Notes under the pieces: generated by a model
What the model was told of the DNA's origin: nothing
What the model saw: only the letters and a program-made list of their open reading frames with translations
Database searches by the model: none
NCBI GenBank assembly: GCA_907164885.2
Contig: OU015501.1
Span: 19,358,631-19,422,630, forward strand
Source: Dolomedes plantarius
Lineage: Eukaryota > Arthropoda > Arachnida > Araneae > Dolomedidae
Direction: 5' to 3'
Length of the DNA: 64,000 nt
Position numbers and translations under genes: made by a program
Shown here: positions 33,482-44,356 of the stretch, piece after piece
How positions within the stretch are numbered: position 1 is the first letter of the stretch
How the letters are laid out: each line of letters opens with the position of its first letter

Positions 33482-36319
33482 GCAGCTCCTGACGGGACAA
33501 AAGAAGTGGGAGAATCGCATTCGGAAAGACCGCTCATTTTGGGGGAGGCGAACGAATTGGGGAAAACGGGTTTAGCGCAAGTTTCCGAATCTGATTTTGG
33601 CGAAGCGCAAGTCAATTGTCCCTCCTTGAAGTCCCTTTGGGAAAAAGCGAGCGACCCTAAAAACTCCGAGTTTAGCGTGGAAAGGGGCAAGCTAGTCCGA
33701 TTTTCGGAGTCTAAGACGGGAGAACAAAGGATCCAGTTATGCGTGCCATTAGAGTATCGTATGGGGATATTATCCTTGTGTCATGAAGAAATTTCCGGCC
33801 ATCTCGCTAGTACCAAGACAAAAGACAGGATATTAAGGTATTATTATTGGCCGAACTGTTATCAAGAAATTGAGAGGTTCGTAAAGACTTGCGACCCTTG
33901 TCAAAAGGTTGGGAAAAATAAGGACAAAAAGAAAGCCCCCCTAAAACTTGTACCGATAATATCCGAGGTGTTTTCTAAAATTAATGTAGATGCGGTAGGT
34001 CCGTTGCCTACGAGCAAGAGGAACAATAAATATTTAATTACATCTATTTGTGTGGCATCAAAATACCCAGATGCGATCCCGGTTGAAAATATTAGTTCCC
34101 CGGCGGTGATAGACGCCCTGTTGCAGACGTTTTCACGGACAGGTTTTCCTAAAGAGATCCAATGCGATTTAGGAAGGTCGTTTACGAGTGAGCTCACGTC
34201 GGAATTTTTTGGTAAATTCGGGATCAAGGTGGTTCACAGCAGTGTGTGCCACCCCCAAACGAACAGCGTAGAGAGGCTCCATTCTACGTTAAAAAGAGTC
34301 TTAAAAGCGTTGTGTCTGGAATTAGGGAAAGACTGGGAGGAAGTTTTGCCGATGGCTCTTTTCTCGTTACGCACGGTGTCTCACGAAAGCACCGGATTTA
34401 GCCCAACGGAGTTGGTGCATGGAAAAAACTTGAGGATGCCACACACCTTACTTTATGAAAATTGGTTACACCAGGAGAGTAGTGACCCAAATGTGGTGGA
34501 ATACGTATTAAATCTGACAAATAGACTAAAAACGTGTCAGGAGTTAGCGGAGAAAAGTATGACAGAATGTAGGGAAAAACGGAAACTGTGGTACGACAGG
34601 AATGCTGTTCTACGAAAATTTAAAGTCGGAGACCCCGTTTTGGTTTTGGCCACTTCAAAATTAAATAAGATGGCAGTTAATTGGATAGGACCGGGAGTGG
34701 TCACGAGTGTAATTTCCGAAACAAATTACACGATTGACCTACCAGGAAAACGGAATAAATCAACCATTTACCATGTTAACTTAATGAAGCCGTATCATAG
34801 TCGACCGGAGTATGTAAACCTGCTAGTCGATCAGGAGGCCGAGGAAGTTGAGGAGGATGCCGAAATTCCTTATCCCTTAGCAGACCCAACTCACCTGGAT
34901 TTTTGGGAGGTAGTAAGAGGGAGCGATTTAGAAAACCGCGCGTCAGCCGAACAAATCGGAGATTTCCGTAGCATGATAGAGAGACATATGGGGACCTTTT
35001 CTTCAGATCCAGGAATCACCCATCTGGTAGAAATGGACATTGTGTTGAAGGATGATGTTCCGGTGCGGGCAAAACCCTACCGCATGTCCCCCAGACAGAC
35101 CGAAATTCTACGGGAAGAAATACAGCGTCTTTTAAAACTTGGGGTGATCGAGGTGGGGCAGTCTGATTATGCCTCTCCTATGATCTTGGTTGAGAGCCCC
35201 GGGAAAGACCCTCGTCCTTGTGTGGACTATAGAAAGCTGAACGAGAAAACCCGTACCGAATTTTTCCCTCTCCCAAATATTGAAGAGGTGGTCGAGAAGG
35301 TTAGTGCGGCGAATCTTATCACCGTAATGGATCTAACGAAAGGTTATTTCCAAATCCCCTTAACGAAAGACGCGCAAAGATACGCGGCTTTCGTAACTCC
35401 TTTTGGAACGTTTATACCCAAAGTTATGATGTTTGGCTTAGTGAATGCTCCTTTCTATTTTTGCAAGTTGATCGCGAATGTTTTGGGAGGATTGGAACAC
35501 TTCGCTTTGCCCTACATTGATGATATAGCAATTTTCTCCTCAACCTGGAACCGCCACCTGAGAGATGTGGACACGGTTTTAAAAAGACTGGGGGAGGCCA
35601 ACTTAAGGGTAAAACCATCAAAATGCAGGTTTGCACAGGACCACGTGCGCTTTCTGGGGCATGAAGTGGGGTCGGGGAAACGGTCGCCCAGTGATGTGAA
35701 AATCGAGGCTATAAAAGACTTCCCGGTACCGCAAACTAAAACTCAGCTCAGGGCATTTCTGGGGTTAACGGGATACTATTCTCGATATGTAAAAAATTAT
35801 GCCGTTTTAGCAGTTCCGTTAACCAATGCCTTAAAAGGTAAGATAAAGAAAGAAAAGATAGCCTGGTCCGACGAGTGCAACAAGGCGTTTGAAATCTTAA
35901 AATCAAACCTCATGACAAGTCTGGTGTTGTACGCACCAGACTTTTCCAAAAATTTTGTGGTGCAGACGGACGCGAGTTTATACGGCGCGGGAATAGTTTT
36001 ATCTCAGTTCATAGACGGGGAAGAGCATCCAATTGTATATTTAAGTAAAAAATTCTCGCGGGCCGAACAAAATTACAGCACGATAGAACGCGAATTAGCG
36101 GCTATAGTGTACGGATTAAAGAAATTAAATCACTACCTTGATGGACAGAAATTTATAATCCAAACGGACCACAATCCCCTGGTGTTCTTAAAACAAATGG
36201 TGGGAACGAACTCTAGGCTAACCCGTTGGGCACTATGCCTCCAACAATATAATTTTGAGGTAGAGCATAAGCCAGGCAAATTGCATGGAAACGCAGACGG
36301 GCTCAGCAGGACAGAGTGA
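33482..36319 (+). CDS. pol: Gypsy pol: integrase, then reverse transcriptase and RNase H
   Basis: The frame is the same as gag-protease and is open from the codon after its TAA stop. There is no ATG until about 33758, so stop readthrough or a single nonsense change is likely. Numbering from codon 33506: HHCC finger H93, H99, C129, C132; integrase core D162, D221, E256 (D-to-E spacing 35, as DD35E); GPY/F-like module about 375-425 (KVGDPVLVL, NWIGPGVV). Then RT with VIEVGQSDYASPMILV and YIDD at 670-673, and RNase H with TDASLYGAG near 820, ERELAAIVYGL and TDHNPLVF. It ends with GNADGLSR, as gypsy RNase H often does. All catalytic residues are present. Confidence 0.92.
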   Translation, partial: AAPDGTKEVGESHSERPLILGEANELGKTGLAQVSESDFGEAQVNCPSLKSLWEKASDPKNSEFSVERGKLVRFSESKTGEQRIQLCVPLEYRMGILSLCHEEISGHLASTKTKDRILRYYYWPNCYQEIERFVKTCDPCQKVGKNKDKKKAPLKLVPIISEVFSKINVDAVGPLPTSKRNNKYLITSICVASKYPDAIPVENISSPAVIDALLQTFSRTGFPKEIQCDLGRSFTSELTSEFFGKFGIKVVHSSVCHPQTNSVERLHSTLKRVLKALCLELGKDWEEVLPMALFSLRTVSHESTGFSPTELVHGKNLRMPHTLLYENWLHQESSDPNVVEYVLNLTNRLKTCQELAEKSMTECREKRKLWYDRNAVLRKFKVGDPVLVLATSKLNKMAVNWIGPGVVTSVISETNYTIDLPGKRNKSTIYHVNLMKPYHSRPEYVNLLVDQEAEEVEEDAEIPYPLADPTHLDFWEVVRGSDLENRASAEQIGDFRSMIERHMGTFSSDPGITHLVEMDIVLKDDVPVRAKPYRMSPRQTEILREEIQRLLKLGVIEVGQSDYASPMILVESPGKDPRPCVDYRKLNEKTRTEFFPLPNIEEVVEKVSAANLITVMDLTKGYFQIPLTKDAQRYAAFVTPFGTFIPKVMMFGLVNAPFYFCKLIANVLGGLEHFALPYIDDIAIFSSTWNRHLRDVDTVLKRLGEANLRVKPSKCRFAQDHVRFLGHEVGSGKRSPSDVKIEAIKDFPVPQTKTQLRAFLGLTGYYSRYVKNYAVLAVPLTNALKGKIKKEKIAWSDECNKAFEILKSNLMTSLVLYAPDFSKNFVVQTDASLYGAGIVLSQFIDGEEHPIVYLSKKFSRAEQNYSTIERELAAIVYGLKKLNHYLDGQKFIIQTDHNPLVFLKQMVGTNSRLTRWALCLQQYNFEVEHKPGKLHGNADGLSRTE

Positions 36320-37282
36320 CAAAAGTTAATTGTCACATGTTGGTTGTAAATATTTGCAAGAAAATGTATAAATGTGTAGAATTAAAACTGTTCTCAATTT
36401 AACGCCCGCCTAAATGCGGTGACTTAAGATATAGGAGTTGTCAGGTAATTAAGATATTAAGTAACTATATGATTCTATATAAGTGTGATATCTGTGTTTT
36501 AATCTCATGTAATATAGAGTCCTGTATTTAGAGAGGACAGGATCTATCTATTGAGTAATGTTCGTTCATGTATTACATCGTAGTTCAAATACGCCCGATT
36601 AATGAATTGGGGCAGAAATCTTAGAAATAATTGTTAATTAGGTTAAGATTGGAAAATGTTGTAAGATAACTAATGTGAAAATGTTAATTTAACGTGATGA
36701 TGTGTTAATTTAATGGGAGGTAATAATTAAGGTGAAAATGTTTTAAAATGATAGTGCTTGATGTGTGTTGTTTTTAACCATGTATGAATTTATTATGTGT
36801 AACTAAGATCTTGAGTGGTTGCATTGTTTTTTTTAAGTATGATATATGTATCTAAGATTTTGAGTGTTTGTATTGTTTTTTAGGTATGATATATGTATTT
36901 AAGGTTAAGTGGTTGTATTGTTGTAGCTAAGAGATTTATGTAATTGATTTCATGAAATGTGTTGTCATGTACTCAGTATAGACTTGTGCTATATCTTGAG
37001 TGGTTGTGGTGTATCAAGTGAAATATATATACCCAGTAAAGAAAAAAAAAGAATGTAATTCCAAAACTGAGTACGCGTAATTATGACTTTTAACGTAATT
37101 AGTGACAACGGAAGCACTTAATGCTTGGCAGGAAATTTAAGAGTGGGAAGATAGATTCCCTCGCGCATGAATCTCTCTGGGAAAACTTAAAAGAACACAA
37201 TCTCATATCTGAATATTGAAGTAATTATCCGAACTTTGGATACCCCAAAGAAGATCTTTGGACTTTCTTAGGGGGAGGGAGT
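36320..37282 (+). other. 3' untranslated region of the gypsy element with polypurine tract
   Basis: No env-like or other ORF is seen in these 963 bases. A purine tract AGGGGGAGGGAG at about 37270-37281 abuts the 3' LTR and should prime plus-strand DNA synthesis. Confidence 0.8.
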
Positions 37283-37957
37283 TGTGATGTCGTGCAACAT
37301 CCCATGCTTTCTCACAACGTTCACAGGACAATTGTGTACAAAGAAGTCTGAAGCTGAGACGTGGAAACCAGCATTACAAAGGTTCAAGGGGCTACCCATA
37401 GAAAAACCCAGATAATAGTTTTTGTTATTCTAGGGTGCATCATTAATTTCAGTTCGCCATGGGGCAGACGGACCTTGGCCGGAAATACCACAGGACAAAG
37501 ATCGGCAGAGAACTAGCCGATGCTCTTTATGAAAAAGTTTTCAGGGGCTGGTCTGACTGGAAAGTGACCAGCACGGCAAAGACAAAGACCGCACAAGGCG
37601 TCCGGTGGCGGAAGTGAAATCCAACCCCCTCGGAGGGGGGAAAGTCTGCTTGGAGGTGACTTGAAGAAGGAACAGAGAGTGAGTTGGCAGAGGCGAGTTC
37701 TAGAGGTTGGTTCAGCGTTGGGAAGCTGATAAGACAGTTTTTTTTTGTGAGACCAGTGGCTAGTTCCATGCACGACTAGCAAATCTAATGAATAGTAATA
37801 GCCGAACGGCTAACTGTAAATATTTTGTATATAGTGAGTTCTAATAAAGGAACTTAATTTTAATTTAATTTCGCGCCTCTGCTTGTCTCAAATATGAGTC
37901 TGACTTATTTGATCTCGTGTGAGATTGTGTTGGCTTGTTGTCGGCCACGTTATGACA
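37283..37957 (+). repeat. 3' LTR of the gypsy element
   Basis: It is 675 bp and differs from the 5' LTR at one T in a T-run (near 37738-37746) and one A/G substitution (CTTGTCTCA here, CTTATCTCA in the 5' copy). Confidence 0.94.
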
Positions 37958-38856
37958 GGGTAAAATATAGTGATAGTATTTCAGAGGAAGTTGTGATGGA
38001 AGGGAGATATATGTTTACAAAGATTATGAACTAGATAATATCAGAGGATGTGTTACAATGTCCAAGGAAAAGGAAGTTTTGTAGGATCACAGATGACAAA
38101 TTTTAGATTTTAGGAGTAAACACGTGAAATTGTATACTGTGTCCGATAAAAAGTTTAAAAGTAAACGCTTGTTATTTCCCGAAAACAAGGGGGGTAGATG
38201 CATTAGTATGATAAACATTAAGCTCGGATGATTGCATCATGTTTTGATAATGTTTTGAAGTAAAAGAAAATTAATAGTACTATATATGAGAAATTATAGA
38301 TATGTTGTACACATGAAATAAATATTATTAATTTTACTTATTATTATGAATATGAAGTGTAAAAAAATATGTTTATACCAGTTAATGGGTTAAAATTAAA
38401 CAGAATTTTTAGACATTTACATGAGAGTGTGTGCTGACGAAATATTGATACTATTAGACATTATGTTTGGTAAGTATAGTTTATAGAATTAGTTGGTTGT
38501 TGCATCATTACACAGAATTTACATCGGTAAACATGTTAGATGTAAACAGACGTTTTATTACTTTGTTACCGGGGGAAATTTGAGTACGAATTTTCAGAAA
38601 ATTGGTATTATTGCAGTGTGGTAACATCAATGCTTATTTTTAAAACAAACTCTTGCTTGATAAACGATTAACTTCCTATCAAGCATGTATAAGTAAAGCA
38701 ATATAACACTTGAAAAAACATTATTTGTACGAGTTTACACAGCTGGTAATATACAAATTGTTAGCTTGGACAAGATTTAGTGCTGAGAACGAACAACATA
38801 CGTTTCTGTTATAATTTTTAATTACCTGAATTTAAGAAAATGAAAGGATATTTTAG

Positions 38857-39330
38857 TATAGACAATTTAACAATTTTTTTTTCAGTATTGTAGATAAAAT
38901 TTTTGTGTGTGTGTGGTGTTTTTCTTGGACAATACACGGATACATATACGGAGATAAGAAACCAAAGATGATTATGCACGTCCGCCAAAAAAATAGCGTT
39001 ACCATAACACCTTATATGTGGAACTCTTTAACACATAACCTTGATAATCTTAAAGTTAATAAGTCCAGGCATTTTAATGATAATATTTTAATTATTTCTG
39101 GCCAGCAAAGGAATAGTCTTAAATTATTTACACTTAAGAAAATGTTACAACGTAAAAATATCAAATATGGCAGAATTAGGATGATTTTGTTACGATTATA
39201 CACAATCAGATGTAAAAAGTTAAAGGAATGTTCTATGACTGTAAGTGAAAAAGTTTTGGATTGTCTGTTTCCACAGAAACGTACATATAAACTTACATAT
39301 AAACTTAAGGGTACCCTTTGTAAAGAATAA
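38857..39330 (+). CDS. Uncharacterised ORF in the left palindrome arm (141 codons or more)
   Basis: The frame is open from 38857 to the TAA ending at 39330. No ATG occurs until the PKMIMH segment (near 38968). A strong splice-acceptor-like tract, TTTTTTTTTCAG, ends at 38885, so this may be a 3' exon. The product is basic. The segment KKPKMIMHVRQKNSVTITPY followed by MWNSL faintly recalls the DNA-binding fold of PC4/SUB1 (a beta strand pair, then hydrophobic-x-P-x-x-W). That is only a suggestion. The C-terminus FPQKRTYKLTYKLKG is lysine-rich. An identical copy lies inverted at 46291-46764, so two copies exist. Function unknown. Confidence 0.35.
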   Translation, partial: YRQFNNFFFSIVDKIFVCVWCFSWTIHGYIYGDKKPKMIMHVRQKNSVTITPYMWNSLTHNLDNLKVNKSRHFNDNILIISGQQRNSLKLFTLKKMLQRKNIKYGRIRMILLRLYTIRCKKLKECSMTVSEKVLDCLFPQKRTYKLTYKLKGTLCKE

Positions 39331-40027
39331 GAAAACATATACAAAAATAAAACATATTGTCAGATTGTTTTTCCCACTACCGCGTCAGATATATAACATT
39401 GCACTTCGAAATAATTTGAAAATAGTAACTTTGAAGAACTTTTAGATATAAAATTATTTACCACAGATGTTAAATTTAAAATATCTTTAATTTTCTTAAT
39501 AATATAACTTTGCAATATAATATAATTTAGATATATATTTTAAAGCATTGAAACATTTAGTATATATAAAATAACTACCATTTAAACTTACCTTGATTAT
39601 GGGGTATATTTTTGCAACTTATTTTTGCTGGGATTCAAACCTGAAAATGTAACGTTAGCTGACTAGTTTGACTTTTGACTAGTACCAATCAGCTAGCATT
39701 ACATGTCAGTAGATTGTATTATAAGGTATAAAAGAGAGAATATTGTAAAGAATTTACTAGAATTAATTTACAAAAATAATTATAAAAAACCTATGATTCA
39801 GACTTTGAAATAATATTATGTGAAAGGTAACGGGGTATATTTTTACAACTTTAAATATTTTAGGTCAAATTCTTACTTAAAATGTATTATTAACTTACTT
39901 GTTTTTGTCACTACCATCAGATATACAACATTGCACTTTGAAATAATTTGAAAATTCTGTAGTAACTTGGAAGAACTTTAAGATATAAAATTATTTACCC
40001 CAGATGTTAAATTAATTATATCTTTAA

Positions 40028-41634
40028 GGTATGTGCCTACCTTTTGGGCACTTTTTTTGAAAAATAGGGAATTTTTATGAAACATAAGTGTTTTTAGTTA
40101 GAACAGGGAATAAAGCTAAGAATTAAAAAAAAAAGTTAGTGGAATTTTCATTAACTTTTCAAATTTAGGCAATTTTTAGTCAAATTTTAGTAAAAATTTG
40201 CGTTTACGCCAAATTTTCTAAAACAAAATCTAACCAATATATTTCACTTTTTTTTTCAACAGAATATTAGTAAATCACTTACCTGTGTTATGAAGCAAAA
40301 TATTTGCAATACCTCTTAAACTTACTAACATATACCAAATTTTGTATACACAACAAGATTTTTTTAAAAATTTTCATATATTTTCCAATAAAAATAGCTC
40401 TTAAATTAATAAATAGATACTTACAAGTTATATTTTGGTTTATAACATACCACTAGATGAGCAGAACCTTGTGACAAAATTTTATTTCAATATCTTAAAA
40501 ATCTTTTAAGAAATAAAATTTATCGTAAACGTAAAAAATGAAAAATGCAGTTTTCCAGAAAACGCAAATAAAGATTTTAATTTAGCACAAAGAAATATGT
40601 ATAAACTTTACAACCTCAAATTTCACCATATTTGTAGGTCAAGCCTTCCGTGGCTTCATTTTAAATTAATTTTTATTTTCTTTTAGCTTTTATAATTTTT
40701 CTGCATGTTTTTGTAGTTGTCAGAATTTGTCGCCTCTATTTCTTTATTCGCTCAATGTCAATTTCCATGTACTTTTTCAACATTTCTGGTTCAGTTTTTA
40801 TTTTTAAATAATTGAAAACAGGTACGAGACCCATAAAACATGAATTAAACAGTGGCACTGCAATAGAAGCCCCTAATAACAATGTTTGCAGTTAAAGAAA
40901 ATTTTCTTTAGAAAAAATATTCCACAAAACATTGTTAAATGATTCATTATTGATATGAGTCATGCAATGAAAACACTTTTTCAGTAATTTCTGATCACAA
41001 TAACCAGTTCTAAGTAAGCTGGTTTTATAATTTTTACAATTGTATCTGGAAGGCTTGGGGATTTTTCCGAAAACTGCTTTCCATGATGCAATGCTTGCTT
41101 GTATTTACACCAACTTTCGGGACCCTCAGGACACTGTCCATGCATCGACTTTTAATTGCTTGAGCAACAGTAAAAAAACAGATAATACTGCTGATTGCAT
41201 ATTTTGAAGATTTGCAACATTGCTGCGAATTGCAATCTCATAATAGTTTTGTAGCTTGTCTATAAAGTTATCAGTTAGTTTACCCTTTCCACCAAGTCCT
41301 TTAATGGTCTTTTAATGGTCTTAAAACTATAAAAAGTAAATAGAGGAAACTTAATTCTACATTAAAAATGAAGAATGAGCATTAAAATTGTTTAAAAGTA
41401 AAGAAATAACTGTAAAAATGTATTTTTTGTATTTCCGTGGTCCTTTAAAATGTCACTTCCGGTTTCAGAAAGTTCATTTCCGGTTTATAATTTGGGCTAG
41501 AACTTTGCTTCTAATTATCGCTGAACCAAAACTTAAGCATTTTTGAAATCCTAAATGTTTGAACTTTAATTTAAAATAATAAAAAAAAATTCGAATGTTT
41601 TCGCAAAAACAGCGATTTGAGGGTAGGCACATAC
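40028..41634. mobile_element. Mutator-like (Kolobok-like?) DNA transposon remnant
   Basis: The ends are GGTATGTGCCTACC and its exact inverse, a 14-bp TIR. The right palindrome arm has the uninterrupted sequence CTTTAAAACCATTT near 44290. Comparison gives a 2-bp AA duplication, or a TTAA duplication that has lost TT on one side. The minus strand carries transposase remains at about 40810-41175. The 1607-bp element inserted after the palindrome formed. Confidence 0.8.
40810..41175 (-). pseudogene. Mutator-like transposase, C-terminal remnant
   Basis: Minus-strand reading gives GPESWCKYKQALHHGKQ and then, after a frame change, LLKKCFHCMTHINNESFNNV, followed by LLGASIAVPLFN. The W-C-x-Y-x-x-A motif followed by K-C-x-H-x-x-T-x-x-x-N-E-S-x-N is characteristic of the animal Mutator-like transposase domain family. 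At least one frame change and stop codons break it, and the N-terminal part is not recognisable. Confidence 0.7.
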
Positions 41635-42087
41635 CAAAACCATTTAAGGTTTATGTATAGAAAATAATTAGCATTTAAACTTACCATGAAGACTTTCAAT
41701 TATACACTTAGTACCTATGATTTTTTGAAAAAAAGGATTTAAATAAATAATCTTTTACATAGCACGCTAAACATAAAGTATTAATTAAAATATGTTTCAA
41801 TTTTGACAATTCTTCAAATTTAATATACATACCGCAGCAATCCATACCATTAAATCTGCAAGAGAAGATGTTAAATTTGCACCGCGATGTTAATAGAGAA
41901 GATTTTACTATACTTTTATAATCTAAACAGATAACAAACCGCTATAGTTAACATTTTTAACAGTTAACGGTTTAAAATATATAATTAATTAAAATATATA
42001 TCCAATTATTTAAAAGTAGGCTATGCTAATACAATTTTTTATAATGGACTTCTTTAATTATTGCTTACAAAACTGCAAATACTAAGT

Positions 42088-42092
42088 TAATA

Positions 42093-42130
<38 letters not shown>
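42088..42130. repeat. (TA)n microsatellite, left arm
   Basis: About 20 TA units, mirrored by the array at 43793-43831 in the right arm. Confidence 0.9.
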
Positions 42131-42132
<2 letters not shown>

Positions 42133-42928
42133 AATTGTATTATGTTGAAATTCTAGTTTTAACATGAAAAAACATTATATAACATAAATATTGAAATTAA
42201 GTGTATAAAATATATTATGAAGACACTTACCTGTTGTTGATAAGTTTGACATTAATTGCTAAAATAATTATAAACAGCTATTAATAATACTTTTAAATAT
42301 TCTTTAAATGTTAACTTGGAATAACTTTTAGATCTGCAATTATTTCCGACGGGTGTTAAACTTAAAAATCTATGCAACAATTTTAATCATCTTTGCATAG
42401 TTTTAAAAAGAAAAGCATACATTTATCCGAAAATTTTAGTTTTATTAACAAAACCTGGAAACTTTGAAGTAAACACATGTTTAATACGTTGAAAAATCTA
42501 AGACCTATTAATGATACTTTGAAATATTCTTTAAATAGTAACTTGGAATAACTTTTACACCTGCAATTATTTCCGGTGGCTGTTAAACTAAAAATGTTTA
42601 TGCATTAATCTAATTATGTTTGAATAGCTTTATAAAGAAAAGCATTCATTTTAGCCAAAAACTGGAAACTTTGAATTTAAAACATGTTAAAATCTTTTTG
42701 TTAAAAATTAATTTTATATCAGTCTCAGCATTTTCTTATAAAATTAGGTTATTTAAGTTATAGTATCATTATCAAATTGATAAATATTGAAAATTATGTT
42801 GAATATCACATATTAACAGTCTACAATCTTTTCATTTGCTTAAGTTTCATGTGTTGTTATATGAACGATTGTCACTATGTAAATCTTCAAAGTTTCCAGT
42901 TTTTGTTAAGAAAACTAAAATTTTTGGC

Positions 42929-42950
42929 TAAAATGAATGCTTTTCTTTAT
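42929..42950. other. Loop at the centre of the giant palindrome
   Basis: Twenty-two bases separate two perfectly inverse stretches that start TTAAGAAAACTAAAATTTTT on the left and end in its inverse on the right (about 42907-42928 and 42951-42972). Just outside, the right arm has about 43 extra bases (about 42995-43037) lacking in the left arm. Confidence 0.88.
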
Positions 42951-43790
42951 GCCAAAAATTTTAGTTTTCTTAACAAAAACTGGAAACTTTGAATTTAACG
43001 CATGTTCAATACATTGAAAAAGTATAATTTACAATAGATTTACATAGTAACAACCGTTCATATAGCAACACATGAAACTTAAGCAAATGAAAAGATTGTA
43101 GACTGTTAATATGTGATATTCAACATAATTTTCAATATTTATCAATTTGATAATGATACTATAACTTAAATAACCTAATTTTATAAGAAAATGCTGAGAC
43201 TGATATAAAATTAATTTTTAACAAAAAGATTTTAACATGTTTTAAATTCAAAGTTTCCAGTTTTTGGCTAAAATGAATGCTTTTCTTTATAAAGCTATTC
43301 AAACATAATTAGATTAATGCATAAATATTTTTAGTTTAACAGCCACCGGAAATAATTGCAGGTGTAAAAGTTATTCCAAGTTACTATTTACAGAATATTT
43401 CAAAGTATCATTAATAGGTCTTAGATTTTTCAACGTATTAAACATGTGTTTACTTCAAAGTTTCCAGGTTTTGTTAATAAAACTAAAATTTTCGGATAAA
43501 TGTATGCTTTTCTTTTTAAAACTATGCAAAGATGATTAAAATTGTTGCATAGATTTTTAAGTTTAACACCCGTCGTAAATAATTGCAGATCTAAAAGTTA
43601 TTCCAAGTTAACATTTAAAGAATATTTAAAAGTATTATTAATAGCTGTTTATAATTATTTTAGCAATTAATGTCAAACTTAGCAACAACAGGTAAGTGTT
43701 TTCATAATATATTTTAAACACTTAATTTCAATATTTATGTTATATAATGTTTTTTCATGTTAAAACTAGAATTTCAACATAATACAATTC

Positions 43791-43792
<2 letters not shown>

Positions 43793-43831
<39 letters not shown>
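43793..43831. repeat. (TA)n microsatellite, right arm
   Basis: About 19 TA units, the inverse counterpart of the array at 42088-42130. Confidence 0.9.
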
Positions 43832-43833
<2 letters not shown>

Positions 43834-44356
43834 TATTAACTTAGTATTTGCAGTTTTGTAAGCAATAATTAAAGAAGTCCATTATAAAAAAATGTATTAG
43901 CGTAGCCTACTTTTAAATAATTGGATATATATTTTAATTAATTATATATTTTAAACCGTTAACTGTTAAAATGTTAACTATAGCGGTTTGTTATCTGTTT
44001 AGATTATAAAAGTATAGTAAAATCTTCTCTATTAACATCGCGGTGCAAATTTAACATCTTCTCTTGCAGATTTAATGGTATGGATTGCTGCGGTATGTAT
44101 ATTAAATTTGAAGAATTGTCAAGATTGAAACATATTTTAATTAATAAATTTATATTTAGCGTGCTATGTAAAAGATTATTTATTTAAATCCTTTTTTTCT
44201 AAAAATCATAGGTACTAAGTATATAATTGAAAGTCTTCATGGTAAGTTTAAATGCTAATTATTTTCTATACTTAAACCTTAAATGGTTTTAAAGATATAA
44301 CTAATTTAACATCTGGGGTAAATAATTTTATATCTTAAAGTTCTTCCAAGTTACTA

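Larger units (their letters stand above)
30052..37957 (+). mobile_element. Ty3/gypsy-class LTR retrotransposon with integrase before RT (Gmr1-like)
   Basis: The 7906-bp element is flanked by a 4-bp target duplication GGGT (30048-30051 and 37958-37961). The palindrome's right arm (near 47658) shows the empty site. LTRs are 676 and 675 bp and differ by one substitution and one base of a T-run, so the insertion is young. The order is gag, protease, integrase, reverse transcriptase, RNase H. Integrase ahead of RT is the Ty1/copia arrangement. Among gypsy-class elements it is known from the Gmr1 group. The integrase is gypsy-type (GPY/F-like module), so this is not a copia element. A 1.15-kb leader precedes gag, and 0.96 kb without ORF follows RNase H. 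Confidence 0.93.
21749..42928 (+). repeat. Left arm of a giant palindrome (interrupted by four insertions)
   Basis: The arm consists of about 21749-21783, 28614-30051, 37962-40027 and 41635-42928. Its inverse occurs in the same order at 42951-49937. The outer end reads GTTTTAACCTTTTCCTTACG, matched by CGTAAGGAAAAAGTTAAAC at the right end. The inserted blocks 21784-28609, 30052-37957 and 40028-41634 are absent from the right arm. Arm identity is high: a 141-codon stretch translates identically in both. No target duplication is evident outside the two ends. The structure is compatible with a foldback-type element or an inverted segmental duplication. I cannot assign it to a known family. Confidence 0.9.

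Noticed and set aside
36320..37282. env gene of an errantivirus-like element
   Set aside because: The 963 bases after RNase H contain no long frame or membrane segment.
30052..37957. Ty1/copia classification from integrase-first order
   Set aside because: Integrase has a gypsy-type GPY/F-like tail, and the RT (YIDD) with the RNase H ending GNADGLSR is gypsy-type.
42777..42992. 71-codon frame across the palindrome centre
   Set aside because: It runs through the loop and both inverse arms, so a protein is very unlikely.
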